From: Pterois miles
Lineage: Eukaryota; Chordata; Actinopteri; Perciformes; Scorpaenidae
Assembly: GCA_947000775.1 (NCBI GenBank)
Contig: CAMQGK010000567.1
Location: 1,770,501 to 1,834,500 of the forward strand
Reading direction: 5' to 3'
DNA: 64,000 nt
The notes below the pieces were generated by a model. That model was not told where the DNA came from and made no database searches. It saw nothing but the letters and a program-made list of their open reading frames with translations. The position numbers and the translations under genes are program-made. Shown in pieces: positions 54,530-64,000 of the stretch (position 1 is its first letter; the number at the start of each line of letters is the position of its first letter).

Positions 54530-54790
54530 TAACTTCTGTACTTAAGTTACAGAATATCCAATGTTATTTTAACCTGAACCGTGATCTGTTCCTAGACCTA
54601 ACTAAGTAGATTTGTTGCCTAAGCCTAATCAAGACAGATTATTCCTAAACCTAACTGAGTGGTTTTACTTTGAAAACACTGGAGTGGAAATTTACATGTT
54701 TGTCAGGTGTTGTTGCACATTCATAGGAAAATGCACTAAAAATACATCTCTGAAAGTCATGCTGAGCTTCACGAAAAAAATTGTGGAATT
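54530..54790 (+). repeat. 'cctaaacctaac' interspersed repeat, copy 6
   Basis: TAACCTGAACCGTGATCTGT, CCTAGACCTAACTAAGTAGA and TTCCTAAACCTAACTGAGTG match copies 3-5. Confidence 0.5.
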
Positions 54791-55711
54791 AATGTCTACT
54801 AATGTCGTGATTATTTCACAAACTTCCCTGAGCCTGTGTTGTGATTACACAGCTTAAAATTAATTTGTACTATGTTTTAGTGGTTTATATATTTTTATAT
54901 ATTTATAGACTGCATTGTTTTTTTTTCTTCTTCTGGGTATCATTATCGTGATTTAATAGTATCATTATTATGGTGAACAATTGTTATGGTTAACTTCTTC
55001 TATGCAATAGAGTCATAAGGATATGAGAGGAAAAATTAAGGGAGGATTTTGCCTGAAATGGGTTCGAGAAATCTTGCAGTGTGTTGGCACTTCCCACCAG
55101 GCGTGTTGTCTTTGCTTATCCCTGGAGAAAGCGGTGACAGCCAGAGTGATACTTCCTATTTTGCTTGGCAAAAACTGCTCCCTTGGTGGACAACTGGATT
55201 TAAGATCGACATCTTTGTCCACGGATTGCTCACAGGAGTCATTGTAAACAGCAAAAGCAATGATAAATAAAGGACTGGGAACGAGGGAAATTTTAAATAG
55301 ATGTTGAATTATCATGTGTTTGGTAACAACATTCTTCATATATGTGTGTTGGACCTTAAAAGCCTTGCCTGTGTTGCATAAAATGCTTTGTATAATTTTC
55401 ACATAACACCCATTGACAACACATCTTTAAAAGCTGCACAAACCAAATTATCTGACTTTTACCCCGTCGGCATCCTTGATGATCGTTGCTGCATTGTGGG
55501 CTGATGCCACCAAGATAATGTCACCACTAATATGCTGTTAGGGAAAAGCCAGAGCTCAAATCATGCCTTTAAGAAATCCACCCGATATCCAAATCCTCGT
55601 GTTGCTCATCTTACACAGCTCATCCTGCAGAGTCAAATCTCTCCCAGAGCTCAAACTGCACAGCCAGAGCTCAAATCTGGGGTTTCCAGGGAAACAAACA
55701 ATGACTTTTTG

Positions 55712-55845
55712 GCCATTTTCAAAGGGGTCCCTTGACCTCTGACATCCAGATATGTGAATGTAAATGGGCTCTATGTGTACCCACCAATCTCCCCTTTACA
55801 GACATGCCCACTTTATGATAATCACACGCAGTTTGGGGCAAATCA
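55712..55845 (-). mobile_element. inverted fragment of the GGGCTGT-type family
   Basis: GGCCATTTTCAAAGGGGTCC, CTTGACCTCTGACATCCAGA and CCCACTTTATGATAATCACA are the reverse complement of the block at 38040-38160. Confidence 0.6.
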
Positions 55846-56254
55846 CAGTCGTAAGCTGTTGTTTATTTGGTTTATTTAGAATGTGCTGTTTACAGTATGT
55901 TTACTGTTCATTTTATCGGTTATTCTTGTATTGTTTACTTATTATTTGTCCCATGTTTGAAATAAATCTATCAAATGTAATCTAGAGACGATGAGGCAGT
56001 GCTCGATGAAATTTCCCCTCTGACTTTTATTGTAAAAACAGCTGCTGAAAGCGACTGCATCTCAGAATAGGAGCAGAAGGCAGATTTCCCGACAACCACC
56101 AAGAGGCATCGACATTGTGCCGGAGAGAAATGGAGAGAGGTGGTTAGAGATACACAGGGCTCGTACTGGCCTTTTATTAGGGTTCCCTTTCATTGACTAT
56201 GTCATTAATTCTCATTTAAAGTCCCAAAAGATATTTTTTTTCCCTTATAGACGA

Positions 56255-56660
56255 TCCAAATGTTGGTCAGCCCGTTGGTCCAGACTGAAATGTCTGTCGG
56301 ACGGATAGCCGTGACATTTTGAGGAGAAATCAAGAGGATGATTTCTACTGATGTTGGTGACTTGGTGATCCCCTGACTGTTCATCTAGCGCCACCAGCAG
56401 GTCAAAGCTTTCACAGAAATTCATGTTCCCCAGGGGATGAAGCTGATTTTGATGATTCCCAGGCATTTCCTCAAGCAACAGCATGAAGTTGACGTCTGTG
56501 ATTTTATGTGAAATGCCTTGAAAACTATTGGATGGATTGATGCATGCATTCATGTCACCATCACGATGAACTTTCATAACTTTGGCGATCTCTTAGCGTT
56601 TCATCCAGCACCATCATCAGGTCAAAATATGTCCAATACTTTATTGAACAAATACCTAGA
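56255..56660 (+). repeat. interspersed repeat (GGTCCAGACTGAAAT family), copy 1
   Basis: It begins TTGGTCAGCCCGTTGGTCCA and GACTGAAATGTC, then CTAGCGCCACCAGCAGGTCA, and ends CATCATCAGGTCAAAATATG and TCCAATACTTTATT. A second copy lies at 60610-61000 and an inverted remnant near 28390-28560. Confidence 0.55.
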
Positions 56661-56972
56661 AAACTAATGACATCCGCCTCCCCATCGACCACAGCTGTGC
56701 TTGTATTCAGTGCTAATAGAGTGCTCCAGGGATGATGTATTTCTGTAGGCCAACCAGGAAGTTAGCAGTTAGCTGGTTCCCTCAACAAAAAGCCAATGGA
56801 ATTTCTCTGTTGGGTTTTGGATTATTGCAGAAAATAGAGGCAAACAAACATTTATTATACTTACACATTATGATTTCTGAAGCATGAATGCAATCGCCAG
56901 AGGTAAAAAGCCAGCTTTAGACTATAAATGAATTATACCACAGTCGGGTGACTCTAAAACGTATGAACACTG

Positions 56973-57200
56973 TTGGGCTGCACAGTGGTGCAGCGGTTAG
57001 CGCTGTTGCCTCACAGCAAGAGGGTCGCAGGTTCGTTTGAATCCAGCTTGGGGCTCTTCTGTGATCCAAAGACATGCAGGTTAACTGGTGACTCTAAAAC
57101 TGCCCATAGGTGTGAATGCGAGCGTGAACGGTTATCTTACCTCAATGTCAGCTGGGATCGGCTCCAGCAACCCCTAACGGGATACGGGGTTGAAGATGAA
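56973..57200 (+). mobile_element. internally deleted SINE-like repeat
   Basis: GGGCTGCACAGTGGTGCAGC, GGTTAGCGCTGTTGCCTCAC and TCGCAGGTTCGTTTGAATCC look like a tRNA-derived head. The following blocks CCAAAGACATGCAGGTTAAC, TGGTGACTCTAAAACTGCCC and GTCAGCTGGGATCGGCTCCA are common fish repeat words, but the usual middle part is missing. Confidence 0.55.
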
Positions 57201-57218
57201 CAGTATTGGGAAGCCACA

Positions 57219-57465
57219 GAATGGACCCACATAAAGAACCCACATAATGGACCCACATAAAGAACCCACATAATGGACCCACATAAAGAACCCACATAAT
57301 GGACCCACCTAAAGAACCCACATAATGGACCCACATAAAGAACCCACATAATGGACCCACCTAAAGAACCCACATAATGGACACACCTAAAGAACCCACA
57401 TAATGGACCCACATAAAGAACCCACATAATGGACCCACATAAAGAACCCACATAATGGACCCACC
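57219..57465. repeat. 26-bp minisatellite built from 13-bp halves
   Basis: Units are AATGGACCCACAT plus AAAGAACCCACAT, repeated about 9.5 times, with CCACCTAA and GGACACACC variants. The two 13-bp halves share CCCACAT. The array starts directly after the SINE-like repeat. Confidence 0.95.
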
Positions 57466-58616
57466 CTTTACAAGAAACATCAAGTTGTGATGTGATTTAA
57501 AGGTCTTTTTTAACCGTTTGTTAGCAACCGCCTTTTTAAAGACATATAAAAGCTTCAAAATTCACATCTGGGGTATTTATTGACGTAGCTTGATGATGAT
57601 GATGTCAGCTTGTGTTAACCACAGACCTTATTTCAGGCATCTAACTAAAAATCTATTAAAAAAACATTGACTTCCAGATGAGTATTATGTAGCTTTTGGC
57701 ATAGGTATGCATTCTGCCACTGCTTTCTGAAGTGGGATTAAATTCAGTTTGATTTATTTAGGTTTCAAAGCTAGAAATAATTTATTTAGATGAAGTGTAA
57801 ATAGTTTTGGATCAGGTTTTTGGTGATGACTTCCCTCCTATAATGAAAAAACAAACAGCAACAAAAAACACCCTGCAGTCCATTTGTTTTCTCCCTGATG
57901 AAAGCTACGATATATAATAAGTGTAATTTGTTTGTATGATCAGGCCTTTCACAAACTGGCCAATTGCAGGCGCACGAAAATTCCTTCTGTTAATGAAATC
58001 TCAAAACAATAGCAATTATCAACATCCAGTGACGTCAGCTTAATTCATCCCCAGTCAGAGAACTATTCTTTAATACTTTTACAGACATCACGTATACATT
58101 ATTAATATTATTGTCAGTATAACTGAAGTCCAACAGAGATCATCAAATCATGTTCTGTAGCCCACTGACAGTTTTAGTATAAACATTCATTTCAACAATT
58201 ATGTGAGTCACTTAGTCATCACGGTAGAACAGTTAAATATAACTGAGGTAATGATGAGTATAAGTGATTTTGTGCTGTGAACCATGCAGCAGTCCAGCAT
58301 CACGTCAAGGCAGGCGGTCTGCGGTATCCAGGGCGAGGCACGAGTTTGACTAAAGGATACATCAACAACAAAAAAACATATGTTTTATTTTTGCTCTCTG
58401 ACACACTTTTATGTACGATTCAAGTGCTAATAGAATAGAGCCCAGACCAGTGCAGAACATTACTGTGGATGGCTTTTGAGTGCAAATTTATCTGCTCACA
58501 GATTGTAACCACATCAAACCCAAGCGGAAATGTGTCAATCTCTGATTCGACACCTATCTCTAATCATTTCTAACCTGCCTTAACATTTCTCAGCATTTAG
58601 TACCACATACCTTAAA

Positions 58617-58770
58617 AGAACAGTGTATAGCATATAGGTGGAGCCGGCCGCCATGTTTCTCCAGTGTGTGTCGGCCACCGTAGTTCTTTTACACGCTTGG
58701 CACACAGTTGGTTGCAATCTGCAACCTCACCGCTAGATGTCGCCATATCCTTCACACTGCACCTTTAAAA
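58617..58770 (+). repeat. interspersed repeat, short form of 45980-46265
   Basis: CGGCCGCCATGTTTCTCCAG, ACACGCTTGGCACACAGTTG and CAATCTGCAACCTCACCGCT match the outer parts of the longer copy. The middle is absent. Confidence 0.55.
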
Positions 58771-58793
58771 GAATAAGAGGAGATTTTGGGAAC

Positions 58794-59271
58794 TACTGTA
58801 TTTTTCGCACTTATGTATCAATTCTGGTTGTGCTTACTGACCTCGAACCGATTTTATGTGGTACAGGGCGCTCAAAAATCTGTCAAAATGTTTTATTACG
58901 CCTTTGGTAAGCTACGAAGCCGCACCGCTGGATGGATTGTCGGATAATGACGAGAGGGATTCAGGCGTGCTTGATGCTGAAATGTTGTTTAACTCAGACA
59001 GTGATGATGAAGGATTTGATGGATTTGTGACAGAGGAGTGAACTGAAAAGTGAGTGTATTGTTTTGTATTTCATGTGTTACAACTGAAAAATGTTGAGAG
59101 TTATTGAAGTCATTGAGTTATTAAATGAATTGAATAAAGTTTGACTTATCTGACCATTTTGTGTCGCCTAATGTGCCTTATAATCTGATGTGCCTTATTT
59201 ATGAAAATAGACACATTCAGTGATAGTGTGCCTTATAATCCGGTGCGCCTTATAGTGTGAAAAATACAGTA
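58794..59271 (+). mobile_element. pogo/Tigger-like element with transposase C-terminal remnant
   Basis: The ends TACTGTATTTTTCGCAC and GTGTGAAAAATACAGTA are inverted. Subterminal words GTGCGCCTTATAATCC-like repeat near the right end. A 61-codon frame at 58856-59041 ends in an acidic tail (FNSDSDDEGFDGFVTEE, stop TGA), matching the tail in 16792-17047. The N-terminal and catalytic parts are gone. Confidence 0.62.
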
Positions 59272-59555
59272 CACTTTACTTTCTTGCTGAGAGTTAGATG
59301 AGAAGAGCAATATACCACTCTCATATCTGTCAAGAAAATATGAAGCTGCTTATCAACAGCTGGTTAGCTTAGACTAGCACAAGACTGGAAATAGCCTGGC
59401 TCTTTACACTCAAACAAGATATAATGTGTTGATTAGTGATCTTTAGAGGTGCTGGTAGGTGGATTATGTTAACCTTTGGACCATGCTAGCTGTTTCCCCC
59501 TGTTACCAGTCGTTATGCTAAGATAAGCTAACTAGCTGCGGATGGTAGCGTCGTA

Positions 59556-60204
59556 CAGTGGAAACTGCGTATAGTGATCACGTCTGTCTGGGTCAAATTG
59601 ATCACTATAAGCAGATGATTGTTGTAAGCAATTTTTTTGTTGTTGTGCATCATTTCTCATGCAGATTACCAGCTAATTGGCTCATTTGGGGTGAGGCTTT
59701 GCCATTTTTGGTCGGCTCTGCATCAAGAGTACATGGGAGGCGGGTGCCAGGCTACATGTGCGCTGCAGAGTCGGTTGATTTTCAGCTGAATTTCACTTTG
59801 GGGGCATTACGTGACCATTATCAGTCTACTCGACAAAGGCTGCTTCAACCACAGGTGCTTTCCTTATGTGTATTTGTTATTTTTTCAGAGAAAATTACGA
59901 TTCTTTCCCCGTTATGGTATCAATGTGCTCTTAGCATCAGCCTCAGGTATCCAGCTGAAAAGCCGATGGTCTGTGAGGCAAAATATCAAAAGAGTAAAGT
60001 AAAAAACAAAACAGAAATTCAATTAACATTAGCGTAATGTTTTTCCTTCTGTTTTTTGTGCATGAAAAGATCCAAAATGAACACTTGATTACTATAAGTG
60101 AATTATTTAAATAGCATTTGTATAGGAGTGACCTGTCCCTAGCTTTTTGAATCATATAAGCAGTTGATCACCGTCACCATGATCACTATATGCCATTTCC
60201 ACTG
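59556..60204. mobile_element. Tigger/mariner-type non-autonomous element
   Basis: The ends CAGTGGAAACTGCGTATAGT and ATATGCCATTTCCACTG are inverted, flanked by TA on both sides (59554-59555, 60205-60206). Subterminal GATCACTATAAGCAG also recurs inverted. No intact transposase frame is seen. It lies 285 bp from the element at 58794-59271. Confidence 0.65.
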
Positions 60205-60609
60205 TATCACTCTCTTCAAAGCCACCAGACTACATTCACAAAAACAGTCATTTACCTCACAGAGAGAATACATGCAACCCCACTTCCAAAGAATTAAATT
60301 AACCCTTTCAGTTATTTCCAAACTTAGCACTGCTAACTTTGTCTCAGCTCGTGCTAGAGTTATTATTATTATTATTATAGTAATCTACGTTACTGTTTTT
60401 GTTAATGGCTTAGTGGGCGGTTCCATTTTGAAAAAAAAAAACATAACGCAGAGAGACCCGCCCTTTAATCGGTTATTCGACCAGTAACAGCTTAAAGGCT
60501 GGTAGATATTGGTAGAAATGTACAAAAGGCGCCCATAAATACAATGTTTACCATTAATTGTTTTGAAGCTACTTTTTAGCCATGCTAGCAGCACTGTTCG
60601 TTGTTTCAC

Positions 60610-61000
60610 CAATGGCTGTCTGTTGGTCAGTCCAGACTGAAATATCTCAATGACTATTGGATAAATAGATTATATATTGTGTACAAACATTCATGAAGCC
60701 CAGAGGATTCGAATCGAATGACTAAGGTGAATTTTACTGTAGTGCCACCAGCAGGCTGAACGTCTGATGGATTGGCACATAATTTGATATAGACATAGAC
60801 GTTGAAAGATCCCCTAACTTCTTCTAGTGTCACCATGAGGTTGACATTTGTCATTTTGAGTGAAATGTCCCAACAAATTGACATTGCTTTAAAATGGTTG
60901 CCATGAAATGTGTGTTCCCCACAGAATGGTCACATACTTTGGTTTAGAACCAAATACGTGAAAAACTATTGATCGGCTGTTGCATGAGAGTCGTGACCTA
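60610..61000 (+). repeat. interspersed repeat (GGTCCAGACTGAAAT family), copy 2
   Basis: TGTTGGTCAGTCCAGACTGA, AGTGCCACCAGCAGGCTGAA, TGAGGTTGACATTTGTCATT and CATACTTTGGTTTAGAACCA follow the order of 56255-56660. Confidence 0.5.
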
Positions 61001-61929
61001 AAGTACTAGAGTATTTGTTCCCTCTTTGATTCTCAATAGTTCCTGATTGTCAAAGGAGACTAATTGCAGCTTGTGTATTTTCTTTAAGCTGAACTCCAAC
61101 CACTGTCAGTGGATGCAGAAATGGCTGATCAAGCTAATCACATGCAGTTTTTTCATGCAGTATAAATTGCTATTCATAAAATGATATAGAAAAATTATAT
61201 TTGAATATTTCTGCATTCAGAGGATGGAAGGCATTCATAGCTAGATTGACATGAAGGGGTTTCTGAGCAGCTTCCACAACAGAAGTAATAACCATCCAAC
61301 AAATGCCATTCTTAGAGAAATCTCCAAATGTGAAAAGTTTTTCAACCCAAATCACAGCATGGCTTTTTCTCTGGTGTTCCTCACTATTTTGGTGTCTTAA
61401 TGTGGTATTTTGGAGGGATTATTGATCATTTTTATCTATATCTCAATAAAAATCTTTTGAATTTAGCACCAAATCTGTACAATAAATAGCATCAAACCAA
61501 ACATTTGAAAAAAAAACCTATGAAACATAATAGATCAATAAATAACAAATAATAATAAACAATAACAAGAAAAAAAACAATAATAATAATAATAATAATT
61601 TTTAAAATCTAATTGCAGGAAAACTGCCGTATAAGGAACAGACCACCGTATGCACACTCCCTGTAACATCCAACATTATAGCACTGATTTGACAGGTCAC
61701 ATACACTGAGATGGCGCATATCTTTACAAATGAAATAAATTATTGTCTGAGTTAAAACTTCAGTAGGCAGAATGTTTATGGGGCAAAAATCCCATAATAA
61801 CCTTTCAGCATACTGTAATTCAAGTGTTCTGAGAGAAAACTAGACTTCTGCACCTCCTCGTGGTTTTTTTCAGGCTAAATAATCTAGTGATGGGAGACTG
61901 GCCAATCACAGGTCATTTTAGAGAGACAG

Positions 61930-62420
61930 CGTTCCTATTGGCTGTTCACTCCACAGAGGCATCTATCACCAACTCTGATTAATTGGTCAAACTAGGCAGC
62001 ACTGATCAAATATCAATCAATATTCATCAATATTCTGTTACTGTAATGTACATTTCTCTGCTCAGATGTTTTCAGAAACATCTTATATTCAGTGTTTAGC
62101 TGTAAAATGACAAAGCTCCGGCTGGTGGGCGGTGCTTCCTCAACTGATCTCAACATGTAAACATCAAAACACTGAGGCGAGAAATAATCATTACAGTAAC
62201 AGAATATTGATTCGTATTTGATCAGCGCTTCCTAGTTTGACCGTTTGATCAGAGTTTGTGAGTGATTGACAGCTGCTCAGAGACTGCAGACTCCAGATCA
62301 GCTCTGATTGGTTGTTTTCCTCCGGTCTGTGAAATCTTGCAGATGCCTTTAGGAGCACCGGAGGACAAGATACCTGTTTCATGCACTACTGTCAGGATAT
62401 AGTGACTGTTTTATAAAACT
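61930..62420. mobile_element. foldback repeat with ~75-bp inverted arms
   Basis: The left arm 61970-62046 (AACTCTGATTAATTGGTCAA, CTAGGCAGCACTGATCAAAT, AATATTCTGTTACTGTAATG) is mirrored at 62190-62262 (CATTACAGTAACAGAATATT, ATTTGATCAGCGCTTCCTAG). The outer sequence GATTGACAGCTGCTCAGAG and CTCTGATTGGTTGTTTTCC relates to the element at 30579-30970. Confidence 0.6.
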
Positions 62421-63486
62421 AACTTTTTTTTTTAATCATATTTGTTCCAACTTGCCTACTTAAATCTTTTTATGTAAACTATGAATTAAAAATCAATACA
62501 GCTGTTTTTGAGAACTGATACAGTATCACAAAACATTATATCTCAATACCCAATTTTTGTAATATTATCTTACACCCTAACACCCAAATCCTACACACTC
62601 CACCTTTAACCATCATGCGACCCTTCAGATTTACACTGGGACCCATTTGGGGGCCCTGACCCCCTGGTTGGGAAACTGTTAGATTTTACCCTATATCCAT
62701 CGAGTCATGGTGGAACCAGAATACACAAACAAAAGAAAGTCACAATGCTTACAGTGTTGACAACCCAGAACATCCACCGCTTGACTAATCGCATGTAAAT
62801 CACAGAAATGCCCAAAATGCTAAATGTAAATTTCCTCCAGCTGTGCGTGCTGGTCAGAAAGCCACATAGAGATGAACTCTTGTCAGAGGCTGTTGCTGCA
62901 GTGATTATTTAAAGTATAAATCCATCATGCCTTACTGGGCCACCCACCTGCAGAGTCACACAAACAAGGCATGAATACATCACGGCTGAAAATCAAATTG
63001 CACCTGGAGAAGGTGACACAAGCCATAAAGATGACACCAAACGCGACTCAGGTTTGAAGGGAAGCCTGAAATTGAAAATATAACCGTGTCAGGATTATTT
63101 GTGATCTGGTTTGGCATATTGCGCTCTTCAACCTGTCTTTGCCTGTGGCCGTTTCTCTTCTTCTTCTTTGTGGTTCATCGGCTGATAGCTCACACAGTGC
63201 AGTGTCATCGTACCAGCTTCCACAGTGTTCATTCACATGTTGCTGCTTATTAATGGGCTCTTCAGTCATGTGGGCTAAATGAGAAATCACAGGTGAGTAA
63301 CAGAAACAAACCAATGAACACGTCCATCCTTCACAGTCTGGGAAGTGTTCAGTTAGCTTTAGATAAGTTAATTCACTATCTACGCACATCACATCTGAGT
63401 CAGACAATAAAAAAGCCTGGTCTGCAGCAGCCTGTATTCACTTTAATATAGGACTGAAGGAAAAGGGGAGGAGCGAGCGGAGGGAC

Positions 63487-63494
63487 TTTATAAG
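63487..63494 (+). promoter_or_regulatory. TATA box of the last gene
   Basis: TTTATAAG lies in a short GC-rich context (GGAGGAGCGAGCGGAGGGAC just upstream), about 150 bases before the ATG at 63641. A start site near 63515-63525 and a 5' UTR of about 120 nt would fit. Confidence 0.5.
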
Positions 63495-63640
63495 ACCATA
63501 CGGAGACCTTCACCCAGGACCAATAACGCACCAAGTGCAGAGCAAAGTACACTTTCTTTGGGGCGTGGGGTTGAAGTTCTTTGGCTCCTGTATGCGTCCA
63601 GATCTGCAGCCTCTCTTATTCTGGCAGCCTTGAGGCGACG

Positions 63641-63766
63641 ATGGAGGCTCTGAAGATCGCAGTTCTGCTGCTGGTGGTCGTGTTGGTGCAGGTTATCGGC
63701 GCGCTGGGGACCCCGCTGTCCAACGAGGAGGAGGACGGAGAGATCTGGACGGTGGAGAACTGGCAG
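63641..63766 (+). CDS. Secreted protein precursor, first coding exon only (42 aa seen)
   Basis: The frame starts MEALKIAVLLLVVVLVQVIG, a classic signal peptide (short N-terminus with Lys, a long Leu/Val core, and small residues before TPLSN). An acidic stretch with two Trp residues follows (NEEEDGEIWTVENWQ). The exon ends CAG/GTAAAG in phase 0 at 63766, and the rest lies beyond the window. The ATG context (GACGATGG) is fair, and a TATA box lies upstream. I cannot name it. An acidic, Trp-containing segment after the signal peptide is also seen in tachykinin-type precursors, but that is a weak resemblance. Confidence 0.6.
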
Positions 63767-64000
63767 GTAAAGGAAAACCCCACCAGAGACCTGGATTTTT
63801 ATTTTCATTTTTTTAGCTCTATAGCGGACAGCAGAGTATATCTGAATGTGTTGTTTTGAGAAAATTGATCTGCGGGGAAAAATACTCTTTCATTGCCTTC
63901 TAATAAAGATGCCGCAGGTATAATAATCCAAACTGTGGAAGTTAAAAGGTCTAATTTTGCACCAAGTTCACACTTTTTTTCCTGATATCTATTTCTACTA

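Larger units (their letters stand above)
45665..63640. other. 18-kb interval with no supported gene
   Basis: No exon with family support or convincing splice structure was found. Named repeats are listed separately. The stretches 46280-48300, 51150-52330, 53110-54520, 54800-55700, 57470-58610 and 62690-63480 show nothing I can assign. Near 53690-53860 there is a pyrimidine-rich segment (ACACCTGCGCCTCATTCCCT, TATATACCAGTCCACATCC) that resembles an old LTR or transposon end, unproven. (AAT)-like tracts occur at 61545-61600. Confidence 0.5.

Noticed and set aside
57137..57558. Minus-strand frames with repeated SIMWVLYVGPLCG
   Set aside because: Translation of the 26-bp minisatellite; no gene context.

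Overview
This window looks like nuclear DNA from a ray-finned fish, most likely a percomorph teleost. The coding genes are split into many exons with GT-AG introns. A fish-type NLR immune gene with a B30.2 end is present. The long non-coding parts are packed with CA, AT and TATCT microsatellites, tRNA-derived SINEs with (TTC)n tails, hAT, Tc1/mariner and pogo/Tigger-type DNA transposons, and LINE 3' tails. All gene models were built by eye from splice sites, reading phase and remembered protein families. No database search was run.

Layout. (1) 933-6836, minus: a complete seven-exon eci1 (mitochondrial enoyl-CoA delta-isomerase 1, 303 aa) with its promoter just upstream. (2) 8801-14854, plus: a four-exon ghrelin/growth hormone secretagogue receptor-like GPCR (598 aa). 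It carries very large insertions in extracellular loops 2 and 3. (3) 14855-20380: gene-poor DNA with repeats. (4) 20398-28079, plus: a six-exon gene of about 337 aa that I do not recognise. (5) 30081-45664, plus: a complete 15-exon NLR-C gene (1424 aa: N-terminal exons, FISNA-NACHT, eight LRR exons, linker, PRY-SPRY). It is in frame from ATG to stop and has a 42-bp minisatellite and several transposons in its introns. (6) 45665-63640: about 18 kb with no supported gene, made largely of old nested transposons. (7) 63641-63766, plus: the first coding exon of a secreted protein that runs off the window, with a TATA box upstream.

The genes do not form a functional cluster: one serves fatty-acid oxidation, one is a peptide-hormone-type receptor, one is an innate immune sensor and two are unassigned. 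The most interesting observations are the two giant low-complexity loops in the ghrelin-receptor-like protein, a (UG)29 tract six bases from the 3' splice site of an in-frame eci1 exon, the unassigned six-exon gene, and a layered set of transposon insertions inside the NLR introns.
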